DNA from: Phycomyces blakesleeanus NRRL 1555(-)
Lineage: Eukaryota > Mucoromycota > Mucoromycetes > Mucorales > Phycomycetaceae
DNA: 64,000 nucleotides
Direction: 5' to 3'
NCBI RefSeq assembly: GCF_001638985.1
Contig: NW_017265173.1
Span: 255,710 to 319,709 of the forward strand
The notes under the pieces are model-generated. The model was not told the DNA's origin. It worked only from the letters and a program-made list of their open reading frames with translations, and did no database searches. A program made the position numbers and the translations under genes. Shown in pieces: positions 37,197-48,640 of the stretch; within the stretch, counting starts at the first letter, position 1, and the number at the start of each line of letters is the position of its first letter.

Positions 37197-40054
37197 CAGT
37201 GGTCCCTCGATAATTTCACGCCCCTTTAATTTCACGCTTCGATAATTTCAAGGCTCTGAAGACCCAACTCGAAAAATAGGGCTTAACTTTCACGATTCTT
37301 GTTAATTTCACTTTCATGAAATTTTTTGGCCTTGAATCCTTAAAAAAAAAAATTAGCCAATCAGACGAGAGCAATATAGTTACAGCTTGGTTTAAATTTT
37401 TTTAATTTTAGCTTTTTACGATTTTGTAATTGACATCAATGTCAAGTCGATAAGTTTTCATGCCAAACACTGGGTTATCAAGTTGTCATCTAGCTTACTT
37501 TTTTTAGAATTTTTTTTTCATTTTTTTTTCAGAAATAAAATAAAACTATATGTGCTATATTTTGATTAAGTTTCATTTATTAATTGTTTAGTAAAAATTA
37601 TTTACTTGAAAAATATAAATATAATTCTAATTTGTTTTGTTATAAAAGTTTTTATTATAGATTTTATTATTTCTATCTGTCATTACTATTTATTGTTATT
37701 TGCAATTGTTACTATTTACAAACATATTACGAAATCAAGCTTTGACTGTACTTGGCTGCTAACTTTTTTTTTCTATTTTTAAATGAAGAAAAATATATTT
37801 CTTATAGAAAATTGTTTTTATTTTATTTGAAAAAGAATAAATTTTAAAAAGACTTGAAGAAGCTGGTGACTTTAGTTTGCTTTGAGTTCGCAGTTTTCCG
37901 GAACTTGTTTCGAAGGCCTTCAACCTTACTGACCAAGTCTCTGTCAATATCTTTGTCTTCCAAGATATCCAAAAGCGTGCAAACACACTCAAACTTTTCC
38001 GAAGCAGAATAAGTTCTCTTAAAAGAAACTGCTGATTCCACTTCAGCAGTTTCTTCATTGCTGTTGTTGGCTGCATTTTCGTCGGCGTCATATTCTTCCA
38101 TCACAAGATCTGCGATCTCATTTTCATTGACCACTCTATGAGTGCATTGTCTCTCATAGAGTGAATCAGACTCATTTGTTGGGCAATCTTCCAGCGACAG
38201 AAGACCTGATTCAGCAATCTTGTCCAGGGTTTCTTTTAAACCCTCAACGAGAACCTTTTCAGCCAGACTTTGCTGAATCATAGCCTGGTTTACATCTATA
38301 AATTATATTTAGAATATTAAGAAAGTGGAATTGAAAGATTATACTACTATTATAACCAATAAATTGTTTTACTACTACCTTCACTATCTTTGTCTTCAAT
38401 AAAGCGAAAGATTGTTGCATTCCAGCAGTTCTCAATAGTCTTTGCCGAGACAGATTCTCAAGCCTCTCTTATCCATTTCATGGCCCACAATTGATCAATT
38501 TCAAAGATTTTATCAATTGGCCCAATTTTATCTTGTTGGCCATTTTGAATCATGCCAATATACTGATATGTCTTGGCATACTGTTTATGCTTGAAATAAG
38601 TCTTAAAAGCCCAAATGATACTACCATCCAATGGCTGAAGGTGGGAAGTGGTGTTTGGTGGCAAAAAAAGAAGCTTAACGTTTGTAGGTGTATAATCAAC
38701 TATATGACCAGAGAAATTGTTGAGAATCAAAAGAACTTTGCGCTTTTGAGCTTTCATGGCATAATCAAAGCGACGGAGGAAAACATGAAATATCGATCTT
38801 GTCATCAAAGCATTGCTATTGTAATGATACATGGAGAATCCATGATCACTTGCTTCTTGCTTCTTGTTGTTCTTGTTGAAGCAGTTTGGTCTTCTTGCAT
38901 GCCCAATCATCAGTACATCGGACCACTTGTCCATTCTGTCCGCATTACATAAGAGACTTACAGTCAGGCGCTTCTTGTTATCTTTCCAACCAGAAAATTT
39001 CTGGTGAGAAATTGTTGTTCTTGGTGGGACAGCATAAAAGAGTGCTGTTTCATCAAAGTTATATATGTCATGAGCACTATATCCCTCTATCTTCTCTTTG
39101 ATGGCAGCCTTGTCAATCTGAAGCAATTCTATATCAGTAGAACCAGCCTCACCATGAATTCGATTCATTTTAATGCAATGACGCTTTCCAAACTTCTCTA
39201 TCCAGCCTTGAGAAGCACTAAAGTCTTTAACGCCTATTCTTTCAGCGAAAATAGTAGCTTTAGTTTTAATCAATTCCCAAGTGATGGGAATCTGATTATT
39301 TTCAGTAATGTTGATCCAAAGAAGCACTGCTTCTTCAATTTGCTATAGTTGTGTGACAATATAATAAGGTTAATTTTATTTTTTATATGGAGCAAAAATG
39401 CATAATGTTGAGATATATTACATACAGGCCATTTTCCCTTTCTAACACGCTTTCTGTTTTTTACGTCGGCTTGCATTATCAAGCCCTGGTCTCCTCTCTT
39501 CAAAATCTTCGAGATTGTAGAAGCATCAGGAGCTTTTTGAAGGCCAAAGGTTTCCTTTGCCCATTCAGCCAATTGGGGGTTACTCATAGATGGCTTTTTC
39601 TTTTTAATATCACAAATCTCAAGATGATTTGCAATATTAAGTGAAACGTTTTTTTTGCTCATTTTTATTGTTTAGTTCTGGATTTGATAGATTTCATTAA
39701 AGTATCAAAAAAAACTGAAAATGATATTAGATGAGCATTATATAATAAGTTAAAAGCATACCAAAAAGCTGTTATTATTTGATTGAATAAGAATTTGAAA
39801 CAATAATTGGTTACAAGACAGGGGGGGTAGAAAACAGTAATGCAGCCAGGGGTTATATTTAACTAGAATGAATTTAAACAGAGGATTGAAGCATATCGAA
39901 TCATTACTTGATATATTTTTTTTCTATTAAAGAATAATGTAAACTCCGCCCATAGTTGGCGGAAAATATATACTCCGAACTCGTTAATTTCACTCTTCGA
40001 TAATTTCAAGGCACTTGGCCTTCCCTAGGCCTTGAAATTATCGAGGAACTACTG
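37197..40054 (-). mobile_element. pogo/Tigger-type (Fot1-related) transposon, 2858 bp
   Basis: Its inverted ends are CAGTGGTCCCTCGATAATTT and, on the right, a complement ending ATCGAGGAACTACTG. TA flanks both sides (37195-37196, 40055-40056). Subterminal copies of GATAATTTCA(A/C)G occur at both ends (for example 37214-37253 and 39985-40040). It encodes one transposase on the minus strand and sits inside the Tnp2-like gene. Confidence 0.9.
37844..39662 (-). pseudogene. pogo/Tigger (CENP-B-like, DDE_1) transposase with one in-frame stop
   Basis: Three exons: 39662-39426, 39342-38379 and 38295-37844, 550 codons. The N-terminus is a helix-turn-helix (PSMSNPQLAEWAKETFG, DASTISKILKRGD), followed by a CENP-B-type second domain (FSASQGWIEKFGKRH). 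The catalytic core has YNFDETALF (first Asp) and LFLPPNTTSHLQPLDGSI (third Asp). At the second position, 38719-38721, the sequence is LLILNNFSGH, with Asn where Asp is expected. A TGA at 38458-38460 stops translation after AMKWIREA, but the frame continues normally afterwards, so the copy died recently. A C-terminal acidic region ends in TKVTSFFKSF. Confidence 0.85.
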
Positions 40055-41137
40055 TAATCCTGATATTACACATGTTTAAATGCGTATGGTTAACACATTT
40101 GCTTTACTTTATTTTATTTTACTTTTATTTTATATCATTCCCTTTTTTATTATTTTATATAATAATAATAATAATAATAATAATTATATTAATAATAATA
40201 ATAACAATAATAGTAATAAATGTGTAACTCATGAAGACATATGCGATACAATTAGTAGTGCTGTTTCTGAGCCTGTAAATCAAGAGGAAGATAGTTTCAA
40301 ATTTGAACAGCAAGATGTTGAAATGAATTCTGAGCTTAGAAGTAAGAAAACTTACTTTATTACATTGGTTTATTTGGGTCTAGCATTCTGCTTTTGTAGA
40401 CCTGAGTGACACAAATGACATTTTGGATATATGGACAAGAAACCAACCTTTCTCTGAAACCAATTGCGTGTTTGGCCCTGAAGATAATGCTCAGTATACA
40501 AGTGGCACTTACAAAGAAGAAGGAGAATATAAAGATGAATCCAATGTTGAGGTGGAAAATGATGAAGGTGGGTACATAGCTTTAGATAATATTATATCCT
40601 AAAAAATAGAGAGTTAATTAATGTTCTTTAAGAAAATCAACTTAAAGATTCTTCATTGGAATCAATCTCGGAATTGAATTTGATTCACTGATTCATTGTT
40701 ATTTCAGTTGCTCTTTTTGTCTCGCTATACGTCGTGGATGAAGGAGCTGTAATCCTGATTGCCATAATCAACAAGATTCTCCAGTTTTTATTTAACACAT
40801 TCCACCTTCCCGTGAGTGTTGCTGGCCTCAAACGTTTGGCCAGATTTGAAGCATTGACAAGTGGTGTCAGGAAGTATGTTGCATATAGCAAATGTCATTC
40901 CATATATGATAATGAAGCCGCCCATTTGTGTTGTCCATCCTCCAATTTTGGTAAAACCTCCTTGTGTGACATCAGCTTGTTTAAGTCTGGCCCTGAATCA
41001 AAAGCACACAAAACGACATATGTATTACACTCTGTCAAGAAAGCCCTAAAAACAATTTTTCAATGCCCAGATTTTGAAAACAAAATCAACTCATGAAACA
41101 GTAGCCCGAAAATAGATAACACTTTGTTTGGCATATA

Positions 41138-42479
41138 CACTGACCTTGAATAAGTTTACGTATATTACCAAAAAGGAAATTTTGAGAAAAAGCACCCATT
41201 GTTGTTTTTATTTATTTTTTCATTCTTTTTCTCAATCAAATCTTCTCATATCTCCTAAAATCATTAAACAATCTTGTAAAAAGAGTTCCGAACTTTCAGA
41301 TTACATGAAAGGCAAGATTGTAGGTGCTTATGACTTTGGAATTCCCATGGTTAAGATTGCACACAAGTATGAGCTACCCTACATGACAGTGACAACAACC
41401 ATTGAGAGAGTGAAGAAAACGGGTACTGCCCTTACCAAAAAACGTGAAGGGATACCTGTTCTCTTGAATGATTGTGATTTGAGAGCTCTGGGAAATATTG
41501 CGCGCAATGACCCAACTGCAACATTAGACATGATTACAGCTGAAATTCAGGAATCTTCAGGTGTACCCATCAAGAGGGATGCTGTTTGTAATTCCTTAAA
41601 AAAGATTGGTTTACGCTCTTGTGTTGCTGCAAAGAAGCCTTTGCTAAAGGAAAGGCACATAAAAAACAGGTTAAAGTTTGCAAGAGATACTTGTCGTCGC
41701 AATCAACAGTGGAATTGGGTAATCTGGAGTGATGAGTCCAGATTCATGGTTTATCCAAGGGCAGAAAATGTGCGTTTTTGGTGCACTCCAGCACAGAAAT
41801 ATAGAAGAGGCTATGTACGTCCAAGAGTACAAGGCGGAGGAGGCTCAGTGATGGTCTGGGGGTGCATTTGGGCTGGTGGAGTGAGAAAACTTGTAATTGT
41901 CGATGGCGCGCTAAATCAGACGAAATACATAAGACTCTTACGACTTCATTTTATGCCCTGGTTTTGATACCTTAAGCAAAAGAAAGATAGTGAGTTCATT
42001 TTCCAAGAAGATAATGCGCTCTGCCATAAAGGTATTTTGGCAAAAGAATACAAAGAAGAGGTGAATCTGCCAGTGATGACATGGCCAGCAAACAGCCCTG
42101 ATCTGAGCCCAATAGAAAACATTTGGGCATACTTGGAACGCCAGCTGAGAGCTAGAAGGGCAAAGCCAACGAATTCATACTCGTTGACCAGAGCTCTTCA
42201 AGAAGAATGGAAAAAAATACCGAAGAAAGTAGTGAAAGCACATTGCATGTCAATGCCAAATCGAATCAAAGAACTTAGAAAAAATAATAGATTCCATACC
42301 TACTATTAAACTTTCTAATAAATTACATATACCTATTCACATAGCTAATATATATTATTCATAATTATTTCAGAGCTCTAGCTATACGTCAAGATAATAA
42401 AAAGATGTACAGAAGTTGTATATTTTCATTGAAAAAAATCGGGATTTTAAAAAATACTTAAATTAAATATGGGTCAGTG
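41138..42479 (+). mobile_element. Tc1-type transposon, 1342 bp, inserted in the Tnp2-like gene
   Basis: It starts CACTGACC and ends GGTCAGTG, with TA on both sides (41136-41137, 42480-42481). The inverted repeat beyond the first 8 bp is imperfect. The transposase reads on the + strand. It lies 140 bp from another Tc1-type element with different ends. Confidence 0.88.
41305..42309 (+). pseudogene. Tc1 transposase (DD34E) with one in-frame TGA
   Basis: An almost complete transposase. The N-terminal helix-turn-helix is MKGKIVGAYDFGIPMVKIAH. A second DNA-binding domain follows (LNDCDLRALGNIARNDP). The catalytic triad is WSDESRF, FQEDNALCH and SPDLSPIENIW, all intact. The GGGSVMVWGCIW block is canonical. 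A TGA at 41965-41967 follows HFMPWF, and the frame resumes as YLKQKKDSEF. The true start may be upstream across a short intron, since the frame is open to the element's edge without good residues. Confidence 0.85.
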
Positions 42480-42619
42480 TACAATGATGCGATGTGAAAT
42501 GTGATAGTAGACATATATAGTATAGCTTTTGTTGATACCAAGCAATCACTCATGCTCATGCTGAAAATTGACTGGTTTCAGCCGTTCGATGTTGTTATCT
42601 ACTCCTGTGGGGCCATATA

Positions 42620-43973
42620 CACCTGGCTTAGGGTGAAATTGACTTACTTTCAACTGCACTAAAATCAAAGAAGTACATCTCTGTTTTTCAAGGTTAAATA
42701 AGTTCTCAAAGACACAATCCTTAAAAACAAAAAATAAATGGAGAATTTTGTAATATATGTTGCTCATTTATATTAAAAGTTGATGGAGGTTTAATAGTTA
42801 ATAGCTCCTCCATGCTTCTTCCTAACTAATATCATACAATATTTAATGCTTAGGCAAAACTTCACACAAGTACTTGCTGTGATTTCTGCCCACTCCTCCA
42901 ACAAAGCAACCTCCAGTTATTTTAGCGTAGTAGGGTGGGGTCTTCTATCTCTAACTTTGTTAACAAGGTAGCTCTACATATTCTCAATTAGATTGAGATC
43001 TGGACTTTTTGCAGGCCATGATAAGATAGCCACAACTTTTCTTTTTTTCTACTGTTCTGCCAACTTGCTCTTATGTGGCTTGGTATTATCTTCTTGGAGA
43101 AGGTAGGTAGTAGTGTCCTTGTCTGAAAGGGCAGCAAGAAATGGAAGATAGTTGTCCCTCAGTGTCTGGACATATATTTATTTTGTCGTGTAGTCATCTA
43201 ATGTAACTAGTGCGCTAACACCTCCTGCCCAAATACATTCCCAAACTGATACTGAACCACCCAACCCTTGCACTGCTGGTACCAGACAGTCATTGTCGTA
43301 CTTCTCATGTGGTTGGCGCCAAACATATTGCTGTCCACCTTTCTGAAAAAGTGTGAATCTGAACTCATCACTCCAGATTACTGATGTCTATTCATCATAC
43401 CAATTTTTTTGCTCCCTAACCCATTGCAAGCGTGCCTTCTTATGTGCTTCATATAGGTAAGGCTTGGCTACAGCAACACAAGAGCAAAGGTTCATATTGT
43501 GCAAATATTTGCGTACTGTTGCTTGACTGATTGAGATGTCATGCATCTCTTTAACACTGCGCGTGATAGTAGCTAATGTGTTGTGTCTATTTTTTTTTGT
43601 GGTAAACTTCAAATAACGAATTGCCCGTGATGATAGCTTCTTAGAGGCTCCCAGATGCTCCTTCTTAGCACATGTATTCTTTGTCTTGTATTTTTTAATT
43701 ATACAATAAACAGTTGATTGGGGTATGCCTTCTGCATCTGAAATTTCATAGGGGCTACGTTCTTTTTTATATCTTCTAATAATCATTTCTTTTTTGAAAT
43801 CTGTTGTCTTATAATATGAGTTAGTAGTTTTCGCTTTATTGTTCTTTGGCATTGTGATTTGTTTTATTAGAGATTACAGAATTATAATAAAATGAAAATA
43901 GAGGATAATCTTTTTGCATAGAAAGAAGCCATGACGGAGTTGGAAGTAAGTCAATTTCACCCTAAGCCGGGTG
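42620..43973 (-). mobile_element. Tc1-type transposon, 1354 bp, second copy in the Tnp2-like gene
   Basis: The ends are about 37-bp inverted repeats beginning CACCTGGCTTAGGGTGAAAT and continuing TGACTTACTTTCAACT, with two or three mismatches to the right arm. TA duplications are at 42618-42619 and 43974-43975. The transposase is on the minus strand and broken. Confidence 0.9.
42791..43852 (-). pseudogene. Tc1 transposase with several stops
   Basis: It starts MPKNNKAKTTNSYYKT. The helix-turn-helix has ERSPYEISDAEGIPQSTVYC. The first open part ends at a TAG (43385-43387) after REQKNWYDE, and the next residues are TSVIWSDEFRF (first Asp). Further motifs are GGSVSVWECIWAGG, LLQEDNTKPHK (second Asp) and SPDLNLIENM (Glu). 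In-frame stops after DDYTTK, LAEQ, ENM and TTLK show advanced decay, more than in the neighbouring Tc1 copy. Confidence 0.85.
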
Positions 43974-46030
43974 TATCTTGCAATCAACAATCTTCCACAC
44001 CGTGAGCAGTTCAAGAAGAAGAACTTGCTTCTTGGTGGGTTAATGCCAGGGTCTAAAGAAGCGAGCATGTCTGATATAAACAACTATCTGAAACTACTTG
44101 TGAATGAGTTGATAGAGCTATACAAAGATATTAAGATTAAAACTCACTAATGTCCAAATGGTACTTCTATCTGAGCAGCCCTTCTCATAGTTGCATGTGA
44201 TATACCTGGCGCAAGGAGAGAATGTGAGTTCACATCCTATACAAGTACAAATGCATGCCACAAGTGTATGTGTCCATTTTTGAGGTTGGCTGGAACTAGT
44301 TCCATTGATTATTCTGGATTCAATTTCTCAAAGTGTCTCCTTCGCACTAAGAATGTCAATTGTAAGAATGCAGAGATCTAGAGAAATGCAACCAAGCCAA
44401 CTGAAAGACAGCATCTTGAAGTTGCACATGACGTTCACTGGTCTGAACTTTATAATCTTTGGTACTTTGACATTATCCACTGCGCGATCATCAATCCCAT
44501 ACATAATCTTTTCTTAGGTACTTCCAAAAGAATGCTGGAGAGAATGGTTGCAGATTGATTAATTGACAATAAAAAACTCGTTGCCATGCAAAAGGCTGTT
44601 GAGAAGGTAGTGCTGTCACCCAATTACATGTCACTTGGGACAAAAATTGCCAAGAGATTTCCCTATATAAAGACTGATGAGTAGAAGTTTTGTTGCCTTG
44701 CATACTCTTCTGTGATTCTGAGGGATGTATTGCTATTGCCAGAGTTTAAAAACTAAATAGAGTTTGTTAACGCATGCAGATACTTCACCAAGCCTAGTAT
44801 TTCTGAAGAAGATATTGAGAAAGACCAAAAATACTTAAAAGAATTCTATAAAGGGTGTGAGACATTACATGATCTGGACCTTCTCTCTCCCAACATGCAT
44901 CTGCATCTGCATCTGCACTTACGTCAGACAATGATTGCCTTTGGGCCCGTCTATAGCTATTGGCTTTTTAGCTTTAAAAGATATAATAGTGCTCTGAAAA
45001 ATATCAAGACCAATCGAAGAAACGGGTTTGAAACAACATTTATGAGACAGTTCATTGAAGAGTCATGAAAAGGAGATTTTGTTTGTCAACTTCTGAAACC
45101 TATGCATACACTTGCGTGTTTTGAAATTTTTCATAAGTTCATCAATAACAACAACAACAATAACACCAACACCAACACCAACACCAATACCTAGCACTAG
45201 CATCAACACTAACACCAATAACAACAACAATAATAACACTACCTATCTCTCTCACTCTTTCTCAATTTCCAAATGTCTTGAAACTTCACAGAATCTTTCA
45301 ATGACAATTTGTGGAAATAAGCCTCTGCCATCATCCGTCTTGCCATTTAAAACAAGACCATTATCATTTATGTTAAAACATGAATATGATTGTCTTCTAG
45401 AATACTATCAAGTTGCATACAAGAATCCTCAGATCTCAGGTTACAAAGATGTAATTGATGACTCACCTTTCGTCAATGACTGGATCGAAATGGTGAGGTC
45501 TATTGATCTTCTTGGGCAAAACTACAAAGGGTGTATTAGCACAAATGACCGTGGATCATACATACAAGCATACTTCACTGAACGAGCTGGATCAGAACAT
45601 GCATATGTTGGAGAGATTCAGTACTTTTTTGTTCACAAATTTAGGCCAACTGTTTCTTTTCTAACACACAGAGATCCACATAGTAGTCAGAATGTATTTG
45701 CATTTGTTAAATGGTTCAAACCCACTTCTGAGAAAACAAGAGAATCAGAAGGAGTTGAGTTGTTACACAATGAACTCTACAAGTAAGATTTTCAAAGCAT
45801 CCTGCCTGTACATCGGATTCTCATGACAGTTGCAATAGTAGATTACAAAACTACAAAAAACGTCAACAAAAAACTCGCGATTCCTTTACCAAAAAAAATT
45901 TACTATTAATTCTCATACACACACTTACTTATATATTTATCCTCTATTATTATTATTATTTCCTTTAATCAATTCAATTTCAATTATTACTATTTGGCCC
46001 TACAACAGAACATAGTAAAAAAGAAAATGT

Positions 46031-47340
46031 TTATTCATTGCTGATTGCCCAACGAGGCAATGACTGGGACAGGGTGGCAGAAACAGAGCAAGGCAACAAT
46101 GTTGCTGGATATCTGTTCATTCTTGGCTTTGTTCCCACGTCCGCATTTGACACGTGATAGATACGATCAATGTCATCAACCATTGTCAACAATCTGTTGA
46201 ACTGTATTTATTTTTATTAGTTCTTTATTTTTCTTGTTATAAAACTTATTTATTTATTCTAAATATTATTTACCTCTTCACTTCTCCAAGTGGAGCGAGC
46301 CACATGCAAACACCATCGTGAAAGATTGTCCACAATCTCAATATCCGACTCACCATCAGACATGGCATCCTTCTGAAAGAGTTTGAGATAGACCTTCTCA
46401 ACAGGGTTTCCAGTCTTATATCCTATTGCAGCATCAATAGCTACCCAGTTGTCCATGTATGTTGACTTGTGTCGGATAGACATCTGGTTATATAGCTTGT
46501 AGCTTGAGAAAATAGTAATATACGAATTAAATTTTTATATTGTATATACAAACCTAAGGAGTACAACTGTTTGCTCTCCCCTTGTTGTTTTTCTTGGCCT
46601 TCTTCTCAGGAGACTCATAAAAAGAACGATGACTGTGTTTGTATCTGCTTTTGATTTTATCACTTATCACCCATAAGTGAGTATCAGCTAGGCAAGTCTT
46701 GCGCTAATGTAGCTCTTCAAGTAGTTGATAACAGCTATGTTATTGTGGTAGTTAATCTTCTCATTCAAGTTCCACTTCTTCTTACTCTCGTTCTCAGCAA
46801 CAAGAGCAGGGTCGTCAGACTCAAACTTCCAGTCCCACAACCTTTCCACAAAGATTTTCTAAATGCAGGTTGTTTAATAAATTGTTGATACTAACATATA
46901 TTAATATTAATTACCAAGATAATGACAGAAACCTCGGCATCACTGAGGGAGATCTGAGGGACATAGGATGACATCGGAGATAGTGCTAGACTAGCCATAT
47001 GAGTTTGATCATTGGCATAGACAGTTGCAAAGTCTGCAAATGCCGTATATGTCTTTCCAGACGTGTCAACAACAACGCCCATCCTGTTTTTAAAGGCTGT
47101 CATATTGCTATTGACAGCAGCAATGTCATCCTTGACACCGTTGATACTGTTGTTTACTTTGTTAAACATTTCAACAATTTCCACGTATTGCTGATCTTGA
47201 ATAGTTGAGGATGAGAAACTGGGGGCAATTTCTCGAGGTGCCACATGGCCAGCCAAAACATGGTTTGCAGAGGTAGATATACTTGCAGATGCTTTTCCTT
47301 TTCCTTTACGGTCTGTTTTTCTGCTGCTATTGGAAGGCAT
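46031..47340 (-). pseudogene. Accessory gene next to the first Tnp2-like transposase, probably frameshifted
   Basis: The exons read MPSNSSRKTDRKGKGKASAS..., a heptad-like stretch (VEIVEMFNKVNNSINGVKDD), then across an intron KIFVERLWDWKFESDDPALV and KINYHNNIAVINYLKSYI. A one-base frame change follows, then DKIKSRYKHSHRSFYESPEK. Later exons have MSIRHKSTYMDNWVAIDAA, VARSTWRSEE and FNRLLTMVDDIDRIYHVS, ending SLPRWAISNE*. It converges on the transposase (stop to stop, about 120 bp). The layout (basic tail, coiled-coil-like part, Trp-rich part) suggests a DNA-binding helper of the transposon. Its function is unknown to me. Confidence 0.45.
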
Positions 47341-47929
47341 TTTTTCTTTATTGTATTTTTATTAAAGTTTTATATATTAATAAATTATTAAAATAAAATA
47401 AATGTATGGGTTGAAAAATATTTATTTCTGTTTAATCAAAGATATACATACAAAATAAGTTGATATAAAGTAGATTTATGAAATAGCTGAGAAAAGAAAG
47501 AGTTTATATATTATTTTCCATAAAATTCTTTATAACCTTGAACAACTTCTTTAATATTTAACATAGAACTTAGTGTTATAATATAATTTTGGACTATTCA
47601 CTTTATTACTATTGTATTTTACTAGAGTCAATTCTCATCTAAACTGCCTTCTGTTTGAAAGCCCACTTTTTTTCTTCTTTTTCTTTATTTTTTTCTTATT
47701 TCTTTTTTTCCTGTTTCTTTTCCGCTTTATTTACTTTTATTCTGGTTGATGTATTTGAGTTCACACCCTGGTAAGCAATTTGTTTTTATTATTCTATTGT
47801 TATATTTATTCTTAATGTTTTTTCTTTTATTATTATTGTGATTGCTGATAGTATTACAAGTCTTTGCCGTGTTGATTAATGGACAAGAACAAAAAGCACT
47901 ATGAATGAAATTGGTGTGGCAATACTACT

Positions 47930-48288
47930 AATTTGCATGAAATTTGGTGGCTGGCCACACTACGCTAAAGCAGGAAAAATTGGTGGTAAATGAGCTATGC
48001 TTGCTACTAATTATAGTGGTATTGTCACACCGTTTTTGTGTGTGGTTCTGCCACTAATTTTTAGAAATTTTGGTGGCTGGCCACACTACGCTTAATTGAA
48101 AAAATTAGTGGTAAATGAGCTATGCTTGTCACTAATTATAGTGGTATTGCCACACTATCTTTGTGTGTAGTTCTGCCACTAATTTGTAGAAATTTTGGTG
48201 GCTGGCCACACTACGCTTAATTGAAAAAATTGGTGGTAAATGAGCTATGTTTGCCACTAATTATAGTGGTATTGCCACTAATTAACTG
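47930..48288. repeat. ~125-bp tandem repeat, nearly three copies, with palindromic core
   Basis: GGTGGCTGGCCACACTACGC recurs at 47946, 48072 and 48197. Each unit also has GGTAAATGAGCTATG and the near-palindrome CCACTAATTATAGTGG. The third copy is truncated. Such dense CCACTA/TAGTGG motifs are typical of transposase-binding subterminal DNA, which is an inference here. Confidence 0.88.
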
Positions 48289-48329
48289 AATAGTAAGGCA
48301 ACATGCTTGATTGGCTTAGTTTCAGACAG

Positions 48330-48475
48330 ATTGGTAGTAAAAGTATGGTAGTAAATCCATATATAAAAAAATTGGTAGTAAAAGCTTGGTAGTAAATTCA
48401 TATATGGAAAAATTGGTGATAAAAGTATGGTAGTAAATCCATATATCGAAAAATTGGTGGTAAATTTGGTGGATT
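48330..48475. repeat. 41-bp tandem repeat, 3-4 copies
   Basis: Units start at 48330, 48371, 48412 and 48453. Each reads ATTGGTAGTAAAAGTATGGT, AGTAAATCCATATAT and a short A-run. Direct repeats abut each other with no spacers. Confidence 0.85.
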
Positions 48476-48509
48476 TTATTTTTATTCATATGCTTGCTGC
48501 GCAGTAGGA

Positions 48510-48640
48510 TATACAATAGAAATATACAATAGAAATATACAATAGGCTATACAATATACTATATAATATACTATACAATGTACTATACAATGTACTATAC
48601 AATGGACTATACAATATAATATATGGTATACTATGTCTTT
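48510..48640. repeat. Short TATACAATA-type tandem array
   Basis: About ten 10-14 bp units of the form (A/C)TATACAATR(T/A)A follow one another (for example ACTATACAATGT at 48581 and 48592). Confidence 0.8.

Larger units (their letters stand above)
37076..45909 (+). pseudogene. Tnp2-like transposase gene, decayed and split by three nested transposons
   Basis: Pieces line up in order as one long transposase of the Tnp2/CACTA-related type common in Mucoromycota. The Cys-rich start is MAPICKPTVRKECQCSIC at 37076; KYVAYSKCHSIYDNEAAHLC lies at 40874; KIDWFQPFDVVIYSCGAIY at 42562; LAINNLPHREQFKKKNLLLG and GLMPGSKEAS follow at 43978; a CHKCMCPFLRLAGTSSIDYS zinc-type motif comes at 44258; and the C-terminal part has HAYVGEIQYFFVHKF and DFQSILPVHRI up to KKIYY* at 45909. 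A pogo element (37197-40054) and two Tc1 elements (41138-42479, 42620-43973) cut it. Additional stops show it is dead. Introns cannot all be separated from damage. Confidence 0.6.

Noticed and set aside
45112..45290. N-terminal extension rich in Asn-Thr ahead of the Tnp2-like C-terminal part
   Set aside because: Derived from an ACCAAC/AACAAT microsatellite; the ATG there is not the gene's start.
48330..48475. Regularly spaced repeats that could suggest a CRISPR array
   Set aside because: Units abut without unique spacers, and the genome is a eukaryote's.
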